64,000 bases of DNA from Labedella populi. Its GTDB lineage: Bacteria; Actinomycetota; Actinomycetes; Actinomycetales; Microbacteriaceae. The first letter of the stretch is position 1. Each line of letters starts with the position of its first letter. The position numbers were made by a program, and so were the translations under genes. Under the pieces are notes generated by a model, which was given only the letters and a program-made list of their open reading frames with translations, was not told the DNA's origin and did not search any database. Shown here in pieces: positions 7,420 to 16,123 of the stretch. The stretch covers positions 46,803-110,802 of the forward strand of contig NZ_RZNC01000007.1 of NCBI RefSeq assembly GCF_004078655.1. Reading direction: 5' to 3'.

Positions 7420-9432
7420 TCAGCCCCAGCGGGAGAAGAGACCGCCGTCGCCGCGGCGCGAGCCGAGGTAGGAGTCGACCACGGCGGCACCCAAGTCGTC
7501 GGCCTCGGGGGCGACGACGCTTCCACCGACGCGGTGAGCCATCGCATCGATGAAACGCGCGAGCCCCGGGTCGTCGCCGAGGCGGAAGAACGTCGTGTGG
7601 GCGCCCAAGCGCTGCGAGTTCTCCAACTCCCGCACGGCGTAGGCGACCGTCACGGGGTCCGGCGGGTAGTTGAAGTACACCTCACCGTCCGATTCCAGAT
7701 GCGAGGTCGGTTCGCCGTCCGTCACGATGAGGAGGACGGGCTGCGCGTTGGGGTGCTTCCGGAAGTGCCGGTTCGCGAGCAGGAGCCCGTGGTGCAGGTT
7801 CGTGCCCTTGTCCCACATGGCGTCGAGGCCGACGAGGGTCTCGATGTCCATGACCGCGGCCGCGCGACTGAATGCGATGAGCTGCAGCTCGTCACCGCGG
7901 AACCGACTCGAGATGAGCGTGTGCAGAGCGAGCGCGGTCCGCTTCATCGGAACCCAGCGTCCGTCCATCGCCATGGAGAACGAGGTGTCGACGAGCAGTG
8001 CGACGCACGCCTGCGTGCGCTCCTCGGTCTCCTGGACCTCGACGTCGCCGATCTCGATCCGGACGCCGCCGGCCGTGGATCCGCTGTCGCCCGCGGTTCG
8101 CGTGACGGCGTTCGTGATCGTGCGGGTGACATCCCACGGCTCGGTGTCACCGAAGGCCCACTCGCGCGTCGCTCCGGAGAGTTCCCCCGCCGCTCCCGCT
8201 CCGCGGAGGTCGCGCGCGCCGCGGCGCCCCGACATCCGGTCGGCGATGTCACGGAGGAGCTGCTTCCCGAGATGCCGCATCGCCTTCGGCGTGAGCTTCA
8301 GGTGACCGTCGGAGCCGCGCCTCACGGTGCCGGAATTCTGGAGCGCCTTCTCCAACTGTTGGAGTGCGCGCGCGTCGACGACGGAGTCGGGCCCGAGCTG
8401 ACGGGACAGCTTGTCGAGATCGAGGTCGTCGAGCTGCGACCCGTTGTAGGACTGTGACAGCTGGTCCCACAGTTCGTCGAGGTCGGCGATGTCCTGGAAG
8501 ACGCCGGTGCCGTCACCGAGTCCGAGTCCCTGCTCGCCCTCCATCCGCTCTCCGCCGCTCCAGTCCTCGCCGGGCCGCAAGGAGCGCAGCGAGTCGTCGA
8601 GGCGGCCGAGTTCCGAGAGGAGGTCTGGCGAGCCGAACGCCTGCTGCGCGAGCGCATCGAGTTCGTCCCGCTGCTCCTGCGTCATCGAGTTGCGCATCCG
8701 CTGGGCCGCGGCGGAGCGGGCCGCGAGGGCGTCGATGAGTTCCTCGATCGTCTGGGGATTCTCGGGGAAGTGCTCGCCGTGCTTCTCCATGAACGCGTCG
8801 AAGTCCGCTTGGTCGGCGGCGTCCCGCGTGTGGGCGTCGAGCAGGTCGTTGAGGTCCCCGAGCATCTCCGCGATCGCCTCACGATCGGCGTCCGTGGCGT
8901 TCTCGAGGGCGCTCTTCATACCGGCGAAACGCTGATCGAGCATCTCCCGCCCGAGGAGGTCCTTGATCCTCTCGAAGTCCCCACGGGCCTCGGCGCTGTG
9001 CCACGTGTAGTCGCCGAGCTCGCTCACGGCAGCGGCGGCGGAGGACGGCAGGTTGTCGAGCTGCATCTCCGCGAGGGCGCGCTCGCCCTCGTCCATGAGC
9101 GCATCTCGCGCGAGCTGCTTGCGCTCCGCGAGGACGGCCTTGTCGAGCAGGTCACGCACCTCCTGAAGTGTGCCGTCGAGGTTGTGCTCGCGCGTCAACT
9201 GCTGTCGGCGTTCCGCGACCTGTCGCGCGAGGTCGTCGAGCCCGAAGCCGTCGCGCGGCCCGCGTCGGAGGAACTCGCGGAGCGCCTGCTCGGGCGAGGA
9301 TCCCCCCATCACGTCCGCGCCGATCGCGTCGAGCGCTTCGGAGAGGTCGACGGGCGGCGCGAGCGGGTCGGGGCCGTCGACGTACTTGCCGTACCGGGCG
9401 GCCCGTGTCAGGCGACGGTTCGCCCTAGCCAT
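7420..9432 (-). CDS. VWA domain-containing protein (MoxR partner)
   Basis: A 670-residue protein with a long, acidic, helical N-terminal two-thirds and a C-terminal von Willebrand A domain. The metal site (MIDAS) is visible as LLVDTSFSM, followed by LQLIAFSRAA and the conserved VTDGEPTSH. Its start overlaps the end of the MoxR-type ATPase gene by 8 bp. Such AAA+/VWA pairs work as chaperone-like machines that insert cofactors or remodel complexes; the client is unknown. The long open frame before MARANRR is not used, since the start is set by the overlap. Confidence 0.87.
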   Translation of the reverse strand: MARANRRLTRAARYGKYVDGPDPLAPPVDLSEALDAIGADVMGGSSPEQALREFLRRGPRDGFGLDDLARQVAERRQQLTREHNLDGTLQEVRDLLDKAVLAERKQLARDALMDEGERALAEMQLDNLPSSAAAAVSELGDYTWHSAEARGDFERIKDLLGREMLDQRFAGMKSALENATDADREAIAEMLGDLNDLLDAHTRDAADQADFDAFMEKHGEHFPENPQTIEELIDALAARSAAAQRMRNSMTQEQRDELDALAQQAFGSPDLLSELGRLDDSLRSLRPGEDWSGGERMEGEQGLGLGDGTGVFQDIADLDELWDQLSQSYNGSQLDDLDLDKLSRQLGPDSVVDARALQQLEKALQNSGTVRRGSDGHLKLTPKAMRHLGKQLLRDIADRMSGRRGARDLRGAGAAGELSGATREWAFGDTEPWDVTRTITNAVTRTAGDSGSTAGGVRIEIGDVEVQETEERTQACVALLVDTSFSMAMDGRWVPMKRTALALHTLISSRFRGDELQLIAFSRAAAVMDIETLVGLDAMWDKGTNLHHGLLLANRHFRKHPNAQPVLLIVTDGEPTSHLESDGEVYFNYPPDPVTVAYAVRELENSQRLGAHTTFFRLGDDPGLARFIDAMAHRVGGSVVAPEADDLGAAVVDSYLGSRRGDGGLFSRWG

Positions 9433-10810
9433 AGATGGTCTCGCCCCCGCCGGACTCCTTGCCGACCCGACGAGCGAGGTACAGCCCCTCGAGAGCGAGC
9501 TCGATCGCGCCGGCACGCTGGCCGTCGCTCGTGGCACCGAGGCGATCGCAGATCTCGTCGTAGAGCTCCGACTCGCCGAGCGCCGGCAGTCCCGTGAGCA
9601 CGTCGCGGGCGGCGACCTGCTCACCGGTCGTGATGAGCGCACCGTTCTCGATCGCGTCGACGAGCACCGCGAAGTCGACGCCGCGCAGATGCGCACGGAC
9701 CGTCTCGGCTGTCGCGGTGCGCAGGAGGTGATCGAGGATCTCCTCCTCGCGCCCCTCCTCCCCCGACTCGAACTCGATCTTGCCGCCGAGCACGTCGACG
9801 GCCGTCTCGAGGTCGACGGGGCGAGCGACCGCTTCGGCCTCGCCCTGCCGCGCGGCGCGGTGCAGCGCGGCAGCGGCGATCGTCTCGGCGCCCGCGATCG
9901 CGAAGCGCGCGCTCACGCCGCTGCGCTGATCGACGGCGCTCGATTCCCGCAGGTTCCGCGTGAAGCGGGCGAGGATCTCGACGAGGTGGTCGGGGACGTC
10001 GGCGCCGAGATCGGCTTCCTGACGGATGACCGCGACCTCATCGACGAGCTCCGTCGGGTAGTGCGTGCGGATCTCGGCCCCGAAGCGGTCCTTGAGCGGA
10101 GTGATGATGCGTCCGCGGTTCGTGTAGTCCTCGGGGTTGGCACTCGCGACGACGAGCACGTCGAGCGGTAGGCGCAGCACGTAGCCGCGGATCTGGATGT
10201 CGCGCTCCTCCATGACGTTGAGCATCGCGACCTGGATGCGCTCGGCGAGGTCCGGCAGTTCGTTGATTGCGACGATGCCCCGGTGGCTGCGTGGGATGAG
10301 GCCGAAGTGGATCGTCTCGGGATCGCCGAGACTGCGACCCTCGGCGACCTTCATCGGGTCCACGTCGCCGATGAGGTCGGCGACCGACGTGTCCGGGGTC
10401 GCGAGCTTCTCGACGTACCGCTCCTCGCGGCTCCGCCAGACCACCGGCAGGTCGTCGCCGAGCTCGGCGGCTCGGCGGAGACTCTCCGTCGTGATCGGAT
10501 CGAACGGGTGCTCACCGAGTTCCGAGCCCTCGATGACCGGTGACCACTCGTCGAGCAGTCCGGAGAGGGTACGGAGGAGGCGGGTCTTGCCCTGGCCGCG
10601 CTCGCCGAGCAGCACGACGTCATGGCCCGCGATGAGCGCGCGCTCGAGCTGCGGGATGACGGTGGTCTCGAACCCATGGAGCCCCGGCCACGGATCCCGG
10701 CCCTCACGCAAGGCGGAGAGCAGGTTGTCGCGGATCTCGGCTCGGACGGTCTTGAGCTCGTGCCCGGAGGCACGGAGACCGCCGACGGTGGTCGGTTCAG
10801 GTCGCTTCAC
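9425..10810 (-). CDS. MoxR-type AAA+ ATPase (magnesium-chelatase-like)
   Basis: A 461-residue AAA+ ATPase. Walker A GERGQGKT is at residues 69-76. Later segments include HRGIVAINELPDLAERIQ (Walker B-like) and VVASANPEDYTNRGRIITPLKDRF (sensor 1 and arginine finger region), all typical of the magnesium chelatase ChlI/MoxR class. It is translationally coupled to the VWA protein gene. I infer that the two form a complex in the cytoplasm that remodels an unknown client using ATP. Confidence 0.88.
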   Translation of the reverse strand: MKRPEPTTVGGLRASGHELKTVRAEIRDNLLSALREGRDPWPGLHGFETTVIPQLERALIAGHDVVLLGERGQGKTRLLRTLSGLLDEWSPVIEGSELGEHPFDPITTESLRRAAELGDDLPVVWRSREERYVEKLATPDTSVADLIGDVDPMKVAEGRSLGDPETIHFGLIPRSHRGIVAINELPDLAERIQVAMLNVMEERDIQIRGYVLRLPLDVLVVASANPEDYTNRGRIITPLKDRFGAEIRTHYPTELVDEVAVIRQEADLGADVPDHLVEILARFTRNLRESSAVDQRSGVSARFAIAGAETIAAAALHRAARQGEAEAVARPVDLETAVDVLGGKIEFESGEEGREEEILDHLLRTATAETVRAHLRGVDFAVLVDAIENGALITTGEQVAARDVLTGLPALGESELYDEICDRLGATSDGQRAGAIELALEGLYLARRVGKESGGGETIYG

Positions 10811-10861
10811 ACCGGCGATGTTACGCCCGGAAACCGGGGCCGGGTACGGGTTCCCCCAGGG

Positions 10862-11194
10862 TCAGGGCTTGAGCGGATCGTGGCCGATCGACATGAGCCG
10901 GCGCCGCCACTCGTCGTCACCGGCCTCCGTGTCGAGTGCCTCGCCCCGCTCGGCCCTGATCTCCGCGACGACGGACTGCATGACCTCCACGTCATCCGTC
11001 GTCAGATCCGTACGGCGCTTGCCGAGGATCTCCAAGACCGTGCGCGATCGTTCATCGCCCGCCTGATCGGGCAGGGCCTCCGTCTCCGTCCCGGCCGCGT
11101 CCGTCTCCAGCCAGTCGCGGAGCTCCCGCGAGGTCATATTGACGACGGCGTGGAAGTCCTCCCACAACGCGTCGTCGATCTCCGAATGGGCCAT
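10862..11194 (-). CDS. DUF3140 family protein
   Basis: A 110-residue acidic protein. It begins MAHSEIDDALWEDFHAVVNMTSRELRDWL, typical for DUF3140, and ends with DDEWRRRLMSIGHDP. The start at 11192-11194 follows a strong GAGGAGG ribosome site; the frame is open upstream but without such a site. Function is unknown; DUF3140 proteins are small cytoplasmic actinobacterial proteins. It is divergent from the phosphoribosyltransferase gene, with 168 bp between the starts. Confidence 0.82.
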   Translation of the reverse strand: MAHSEIDDALWEDFHAVVNMTSRELRDWLETDAAGTETEALPDQAGDERSRTVLEILGKRRTDLTTDDVEVMQSVVAEIRAERGEALDTEAGDDEWRRRLMSIGHDPLKP

Positions 11195-11362
11195 GGCGTC
11201 CTCCTCGGTTGTCGTTCTCGGCCGACGCGGGAGCGCCCGGCCGTGGGCTACGCAACCACGTCGATCGGCCCGGATCAAGCCCTTCACCGTCGATCCCTCG
11301 GGCTCCTACCGTGGAAGGCGCGAACGCACGTGGACGGAGCTTCGCTACAGCGAGGGGGCGGC

Positions 11363-12040
11363 ATGGTCGAGGATCGGCGGGTTCGCCGCTATGTGGACCG
11401 AAGGCATGCCGGACGTCTCCTCGCGGAGTCGCTCGGCGGATTCGCCGACGATGAGCCGCTCGTTCTCGGCCTGCCGCGAGGCGGGGTGCCGGTCGCCGAC
11501 GAGGTTGCCCGGGCGCTCGGGGGCACGCTCGACGTCCTCGTCGTCCGAAAGCTCGGCTTCCCCGGCCAACCCGAGGTGGCGATCGGGGCCATCGCCGCCG
11601 TCGCGGGGAGGATCGAGGTCGTCGAGAACCGGGAGATCACCGCTCGGCCCTACGAGCTCGGTCCCGCGGAGCGCATGATCAGTGACGCCGCTTCGGTGGC
11701 GGAACGCGAACTGCGCCGTCGTCAGGGCCGTTACCGGGGAGCGCGCACTCCCTCCGACGTCGCCGGCCGAACCGTCGTACTCGTCGACGACGGGATGGCG
11801 ACGGGCGCGAGCATGCGCGCCGCGATCGCCGCGATCGGGTCGGAGCGGCCGGCGCGCGTCATCGTCGCCGTGCCCGTGGGACTCTCCGGCTCGTGCGCAC
11901 GGGTGCGGCCCCTCGTCGACGCCGTCGTGTGCCCGTGGGAGCCGACCGAGCTGTGGAGCGTCGGCGAGGCGTACGAGGACTTCTCTCCGACGAGCGATGA
12001 CGAGGTGCGTCGTATCCTCGCCGCCTCGGGCCGAGCCTGA
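11363..12040 (+). CDS. phosphoribosyltransferase domain protein
   Basis: A 225-residue type I PRTase-like protein. FADDEPLVLGLPRGGVPVA marks the N-terminal strand, LGGTLDVLVVRKLGFPGQPE the flexible region, and VVLVDDGMATGASM the PRPP-binding loop. These are features of the stand-alone PRTase family often found in actinobacteria and linked to stress loci. The natural substrate is unknown. Start ATG 11363 has GAGGGGG about 5-10 nt upstream. A hexamer repeat begins 5 bp after its stop. Confidence 0.85.
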   Translation: MVEDRRVRRYVDRRHAGRLLAESLGGFADDEPLVLGLPRGGVPVADEVARALGGTLDVLVVRKLGFPGQPEVAIGAIAAVAGRIEVVENREITARPYELGPAERMISDAASVAERELRRRQGRYRGARTPSDVAGRTVVLVDDGMATGASMRAAIAAIGSERPARVIVAVPVGLSGSCARVRPLVDAVVCPWEPTELWSVGEAYEDFSPTSDDEVRRILAASGRA

Positions 12041-12045
12041 GAACA

Positions 12046-12135
12046 GAGTCCGAGTCCGAGTCCGAGTCCGGGTCCGGGTCCGGGTCCGAGCCCAAGCCCG
12101 AGCCCGAGTCCGAGTCCGAGCCCGAGTCCGAGCCG
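12046..12135. repeat. hexanucleotide tandem repeat, 15 units
   Basis: Fifteen head-to-tail 6-bp units, mostly GAGTCC with GGGTCC, GAGCCC, AAGCCC and GAGCCG variants. It fills the gap between the stop of the phosphoribosyltransferase gene and the stop of the convergent ABC-F gene. Periodicity is exact while bases vary, as expected from old slippage. It lies outside both reading frames. Confidence 0.9.
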
Positions 12136-12146
12136 GCGCGAGTCCG

Positions 12147-13739
12147 CTACGCCGCGGAGACGTCCAGTTCGGCTCCTTCGGCACCATTCGCCGCGAACGT
12201 GATGCGGCGATTCGCGACCTTCTCGGCGAAGAACCGGTCGTGGCTCACGACGACGACGGCGCCCGGGAAATGCACGAGCGCTCGCTCCATCACTTGAGTG
12301 CTCGGCAGGTCGAGGTGGTTCGTCGGCTCGTCGAGGAGGAGCACCGAGGCGCCCGACAGCAAGCACTGCGCCATCGCGACGCGGGCACGCTGACCGCCCG
12401 ACAATTCGCGGATGCGCTTCTTGAGATCGGCTTCCGAGAACTGGAACATCGCGAGGAACCGGCCGACGGCCTTCCGCGTCGCCGTGAGCGCGAGGCTGTC
12501 GGGCATCGCGTTGACGGCGTGGGTGACGGTGTCGTCGAGGTCGAGTTCCGCGAGGACCGTGTTGTAGGAGACGACCTTCGCCCCCGACGCCCAGGTCACG
12601 CTGCCCTCGTCCGCCTTCTCCTCACCGGTGAGGACCTTCAGCAGGGTGCTCTTGCCGCTTCCGTTCGCGCCGACGACGACGATGCGCTCCCCGCGGCGCA
12701 CCTCGAGGTCGAGTCCGGTGAAGAGTGTGCGCTCGCCGAACGACTTGCCGAGACCCACGACCCGGCAGAGCACGTCCTTGATGTGCAGGCCTCCATATAT
12801 CTCAGTGATGATCTCGTCGACGGGCCGCGGCGCGCGCGACTTCTTGATGCCCGCGAGCTGCTTGCCGAGGTTCTTGCCGCCGTTCTTCGCCGCCTCGCGA
12901 CGGTCCGCGATGCCCTCGGCCTCGAAGGCGAGGAGCTCGTTCTCGTGAACGAACTGCGATTGCAGCGTCTTCAGGCGGAACTGCTTCTGCACGACGTACT
13001 CGTCGAAGTTCCCCGGGTACTCGTGCAGGTGGAAGTTCTCGACCTCCACGATGCGCGTCGCAACGGCGTCGAGGAACTTGCGATCGTGGGAGACGATGAT
13101 CGCGGCGCCGTGGAAGTCGCGGAACCAGGCTTCGAGCCACTCCACGCCGGGCACGTCGAGGAAGTTGGTCGGTTCATCCAGCAGCAGCACGTCGGGGTCC
13201 TCGAGCAGGATCTTTGCGAGCGCCGCACGGTTGCGCCAGCCGCCCGAGAGGCGGTCGATCGGCGCGTTTCGGTGCTCCTCCGTGAAGCCGAGCGTCGTGA
13301 GGGCCTGGTCGATCTTCCGCGGGTAGTCCCAGCCGCCGAGACGCTCCATCTCCCCGAAGAGTTCGGCCTGCCGCTCGATGAGGCGGTCGAGCGCGCCGGC
13401 GGAGAGGCCCGCGGCGATCGCCGCATCGATCGCCGCGAGCTCGGCCTCGACCGCGTGCACCTCGCCGAAGAGGCCGTCGAGGACCTCGGCGATGCTCGCG
13501 TCGCCGTCGAGCTCGGAGAACTGGGAGAAGTACCCGATGCGGGTCCCGTTCTCGATCGCGACCGTGCCCGTATCGGGCTGGACCTGCTCGAGCACGAGCT
13601 TCAAGAGCGTCGTCTTTCCGGAGCCGTTCCGGCCGATGAGGCCCACCCGGTCCTTCTCCTCGAGGCGGAAGAACGCCTCCCGGAGGACGGGAGTGTGCTC
13701 GAAGCGGACGGTGACGTCGTTCAGTCTGACCAGGCTCAT
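12147..13739 (-). CDS. ABC-F family ATP-binding protein
   Basis: A 530-residue protein with two ABC domains and no membrane segments. Walker A motifs are GRNGSGKTT (near residue 38) and GANGSGKST (near 350). ABC signatures LSGGWRNR and LSGGQRAR are each followed by LLLDEPTN and VSHDR. ABC-F proteins bind the ribosome E site and either relieve stalling or confer antibiotic protection; this sequence alone does not tell which. MSLVRLND at 13737-13739 is chosen because it fits the family and overlaps the upstream stop (ATGA). The last ~15 residues are acidic. The leader contains a terminator-like hairpin, suggesting attenuation. Confidence 0.9.
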   Translation of the reverse strand: MSLVRLNDVTVRFEHTPVLREAFFRLEEKDRVGLIGRNGSGKTTLLKLVLEQVQPDTGTVAIENGTRIGYFSQFSELDGDASIAEVLDGLFGEVHAVEAELAAIDAAIAAGLSAGALDRLIERQAELFGEMERLGGWDYPRKIDQALTTLGFTEEHRNAPIDRLSGGWRNRAALAKILLEDPDVLLLDEPTNFLDVPGVEWLEAWFRDFHGAAIIVSHDRKFLDAVATRIVEVENFHLHEYPGNFDEYVVQKQFRLKTLQSQFVHENELLAFEAEGIADRREAAKNGGKNLGKQLAGIKKSRAPRPVDEIITEIYGGLHIKDVLCRVVGLGKSFGERTLFTGLDLEVRRGERIVVVGANGSGKSTLLKVLTGEEKADEGSVTWASGAKVVSYNTVLAELDLDDTVTHAVNAMPDSLALTATRKAVGRFLAMFQFSEADLKKRIRELSGGQRARVAMAQCLLSGASVLLLDEPTNHLDLPSTQVMERALVHFPGAVVVVSHDRFFAEKVANRRITFAANGAEGAELDVSAA

Positions 13740-14290
13740 CGGGATGCCTCTTCTGTTGGCGCACACGGAAAAACGCCCGATCGAAAGGGCGTTTCCCCGA
13801 CAGTAGCAGGTCTCCTCCGCGTCTCCTCGTCAGCCCCCTCTCGCCGATCCACGACCAGACATCGACGCGCCCATCGGCATGACGGCAGCCACGACAGAGC
13901 GCCGGAGAGAACGATGACGAGGGCGAGCTGGAGGACACCCGTGGCGAAGTAGACGATCTGCAGCCACGACAGGCCGCGGATGATGCCCGTCTCGACGAAG
14001 ATCCAGATGACCATCCCGAAGCCCGCGACGGCCGACGCCGCCAGGGCCTCCGCTCTCCGGGCGACGACGAGCACGACGGCCGTGACCTGCGTTCCGCCGA
14101 CGACAGCGATCAGGATGACGGCCGGCCAGAGGAACGACGTGAACGGGCTGCCCGACAGCATCGAGATCGGCATGCCGAGACCGTCGGTGGCGAGGATCGC
14201 GATGCCGCCCGCGATGGCCGATAGTGCGTTGAACGACCCGAGGAGTGCGAGCGACACCGCCAGGGTGTCGGTCAATCGTGTGCGCTTCAT
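13736..14290 (-). CDS. small integral membrane protein, unknown function
   Basis: A 184-residue protein with four predicted membrane helices (about residues 10-34, 50-75, 82-105 and 108-130), followed by a ~50-residue charged tail. I do not recognise a family. It begins 3 bp after the stop of the AarF-like gene, so the two are one transcript. Its TGA overlaps the ABC-F ATG. Oddly, the tail is encoded through a terminator-like hairpin (13771-13794), so full-length translation would have to compete with transcription stopping there. Confidence 0.65.
   Translation of the reverse strand: MKRTRLTDTLAVSLALLGSFNALSAIAGGIAILATDGLGMPISMLSGSPFTSFLWPAVILIAVVGGTQVTAVVLVVARRAEALAASAVAGFGMVIWIFVETGIIRGLSWLQIVYFATGVLQLALVIVLSGALSWLPSCRWARRCLVVDRREGADEETRRRPATVGETPFRSGVFPCAPTEEASR
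13771..13794 (-). terminator. terminator-like hairpin in the ABC-F leader (possible attenuator)
   Basis: On the complement, AAACGCCC (13794-13787) pairs perfectly with GGGCGTTT (13778-13771) around an 8-nt loop, and the stem is followed by a short T run (TTTTT in all). It ends about 30 nt before the ABC-F start codon and lies inside the last codons of the preceding membrane-protein frame. Such placement fits transcription attenuation, known for several antibiotic-responsive ABC-F genes, or a plain terminator if ABC-F has its own promoter. Confidence 0.6.
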
Positions 14291-14292
14291 CG

Positions 14293-15669
14293 TCAACGCC
14301 GCCTCTTCCCGTCGCTTCCGCGGCGGCGAGCTGTCCAGAGCAGATAGCCGGTGAGCACGCTCGTGATCGTCACTCCGGTCCCCATGAGGGCGTCCTGCCA
14401 ACTGCGCCACCGCCTCCCCTCCGTCGTGAGTCGCCCCACGCCTCCGATGAGCGCCGCGGTGATCATCCCCGCGACCAAGCGGTTGCCGATGCGCTCCGCA
14501 CGTTCGACGAGCGGCTCCAGCTCCGCCGCGCGGATGCGGAATTGCAGGCCGTCGCGATCGACCTCCGCCAGGAGCCGCCGGAGCGCCCCGGGAAGCTCGA
14601 GTGCGAGTTCACCCGCGTCCGCCGTCGCGCCGACCGCTCGACGCAGGAGCGAGCCGAGAGCGAAGCGTTCCATCGCGAGACGACGTGCGTACGGCTCGAT
14701 GACGGAGAAGAGGTCGAAGTCGGCATCGAGCCGAAGACCGATCCCCTCGACCATGACGAGGACTCTGAAGACCAGTGCGGTCTCGCGCGGCAGGCGGAGT
14801 CGATGACGCCGGAGGATGCCGAACAGGATGGCTGCGAGGTGGGAGAAGTGGATCTCACCGAGCGAGCGTCCCGCATACTCCTCCACGAAGCCGGCCATCG
14901 CCGCTCGCACCTCTGCCCGGTCGACGGGAGCGGCCGCCACGGAGAGATCGATCACCGCATCGGCGAGCGCTCCCGCCTCACCCGAGGCGAATGCGACGAG
15001 GAAGCCGGCGAGGTCGTCGCGGAGATCCTCGGAGATCTCACCCACCATCCCGAAGTCGATGAGGGCGACCGAGCCGTCCGGCTGGATGAAGAGGTTCCCC
15101 GGTTGCAGGTCGCCGTGGAGGAATCGATCATCGAAGATCATCTGCAGGACGATGCCGGCGCCCCGGCGCGCGAGGGCTCGGCGATCGATGCCCTCCGCCT
15201 CGAGCGCGGCGATGTCGTCCACCTTGATGCCGCCTAAGCGTTCGAGCGTCAGGACACGCGACGTCGTCGTCGCCGACGAAACGCTCGGGACGAGCACGTC
15301 GGAGCGTGCTCGGAAGTTGTGCGCGAGACGCTCCGCGTTCCGCGCCTCCCGGAGGTAATCGAGTTCGGCGAGGAGGGTGTCGGAGAACTCTCGTACGAGG
15401 CCGCGGACGTCGAACCCTGCGGCGAGGTCCGAGACACGAGAAGCGCCTTCGGCGAGCACGCGCAGGATCTCGAGGTCTTCGTGAACCCGTTGAACGGCCT
15501 CGGGCCGCCGGACCTTGACGACGACAGCGGAACCGTCGTGGAGCACCGCCGTGTGAACCTGGCCGATGGATGCCGACGCGAGTGGTTCCGGATCGAAGGC
15601 GTCGAACACGTCGTCCGGCTCGTCTCCCAACTCTTCAACGACGATCGAGCGGACCGACTCCCACGGCAC
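14293..15669 (-). CDS. AarF/UbiB (ABC1) family kinase-like protein lacking its N terminus
   Basis: A 458-residue reading frame from GTG 15669. It has the ABC1 features LASASIGQVHTAVL (alanine-rich loop), VVVKVRRP (lysine), HGDLQPGNLFI (catalytic loop) and VALIDFGMVG (metal-binding DFG). Two membrane helices lie near the C terminus. The family normally has ~100 more residues with a KxGQ motif, which are absent. Codons upstream of the GTG still read as family sequence (EFSTLQD...AVPW, about 15670-15702) up to the in-frame TGA at 15751-15753, which is also the stop of the DUF1232 gene. So an internal deletion has probably joined the two. Activity is doubtful. A full-length paralogue lies at 43-44.8 kb. 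Confidence 0.75.
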   Translation of the reverse strand: MPWESVRSIVVEELGDEPDDVFDAFDPEPLASASIGQVHTAVLHDGSAVVVKVRRPEAVQRVHEDLEILRVLAEGASRVSDLAAGFDVRGLVREFSDTLLAELDYLREARNAERLAHNFRARSDVLVPSVSSATTTSRVLTLERLGGIKVDDIAALEAEGIDRRALARRGAGIVLQMIFDDRFLHGDLQPGNLFIQPDGSVALIDFGMVGEISEDLRDDLAGFLVAFASGEAGALADAVIDLSVAAAPVDRAEVRAAMAGFVEEYAGRSLGEIHFSHLAAILFGILRRHRLRLPRETALVFRVLVMVEGIGLRLDADFDLFSVIEPYARRLAMERFALGSLLRRAVGATADAGELALELPGALRRLLAEVDRDGLQFRIRAAELEPLVERAERIGNRLVAGMITAALIGGVGRLTTEGRRWRSWQDALMGTGVTITSVLTGYLLWTARRRGSDGKRRR

Positions 15670-15750
15670 CGCGGGAGCGGCGTCCTGAAGTGTCGAAAAC
15701 TCGTCCCGCGTCGCCGCGGTGCTCGCGCGCCGGCGCCGCGACCGCGTGGC

Positions 15751-15957
15751 TCAGGGCTGTGTGTTCCCCCGCCGGATGCTGCGCCGCCGCATGATGCGCC
15801 AGATGGCGACGCCGGCACCGATCAGGACGATGGCGTCGTCGCCGAATCCCAGCGGACCCGCGATGATCTCGGGGATGACGTCGACCGGCGACGCGCCGTA
15901 GAGCAACGCCCCGAGGCCGATGAGCACGGCCTTGAGCGTCGATCGGTCCTTCTTCAT
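15751..15957 (-). CDS. DUF1232/YkvA-like small membrane protein
   Basis: A 68-residue protein with the DUF1232 signature ALLYGASPVDVIPEIIAGPLGFGDDAIVL and one or two membrane helices; the family function is unknown. The start MKKDRSTLK at 15955-15957 has only a GGAG one base away, so initiation may be inefficient. It is in the same frame as the truncated AarF-like gene downstream, separated only by its own TGA and 27 sense codons. Confidence 0.72.
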   Translation of the reverse strand: MKKDRSTLKAVLIGLGALLYGASPVDVIPEIIAGPLGFGDDAIVLIGAGVAIWRIMRRRSIRRGNTQP

Positions 15958-16038
15958 GCTCCAACGATAGAACGCATCTCGGCTCGCTGAGAACGAGCGG
16001 ACAATCTCCGTAACGGCTCTTGCGCGGCGGTCTTCATC

Positions 16039-16050
16039 GCAATATATTGC
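16039..16050. promoter_or_regulatory. perfect palindrome before the alpha/beta hydrolase gene
   Basis: GCAATATATTGC is a perfect 12-bp palindrome in an unusually AT-rich patch about 75 bp upstream of the hydrolase ATG, followed by CATATGGCT. It could be the operator of a TetR-, PadR- or MarR-type repressor and overlap a -10 element. No regulator gene is adjacent. Confidence 0.45.
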
Positions 16051-16123
16051 ATATGGCTCGACGAGCGTTCGAGCAGACGATTCGCCCGGGACGATCCGGG
16101 TCACGACGGAAAGGGACAGCATC

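Noticed and set aside
12046..12135. A CRISPR array or protein-coding repeat
   Set aside because: Units are only 6 bp with no spacers, and the stretch lies after the stop codons of both flanking genes.
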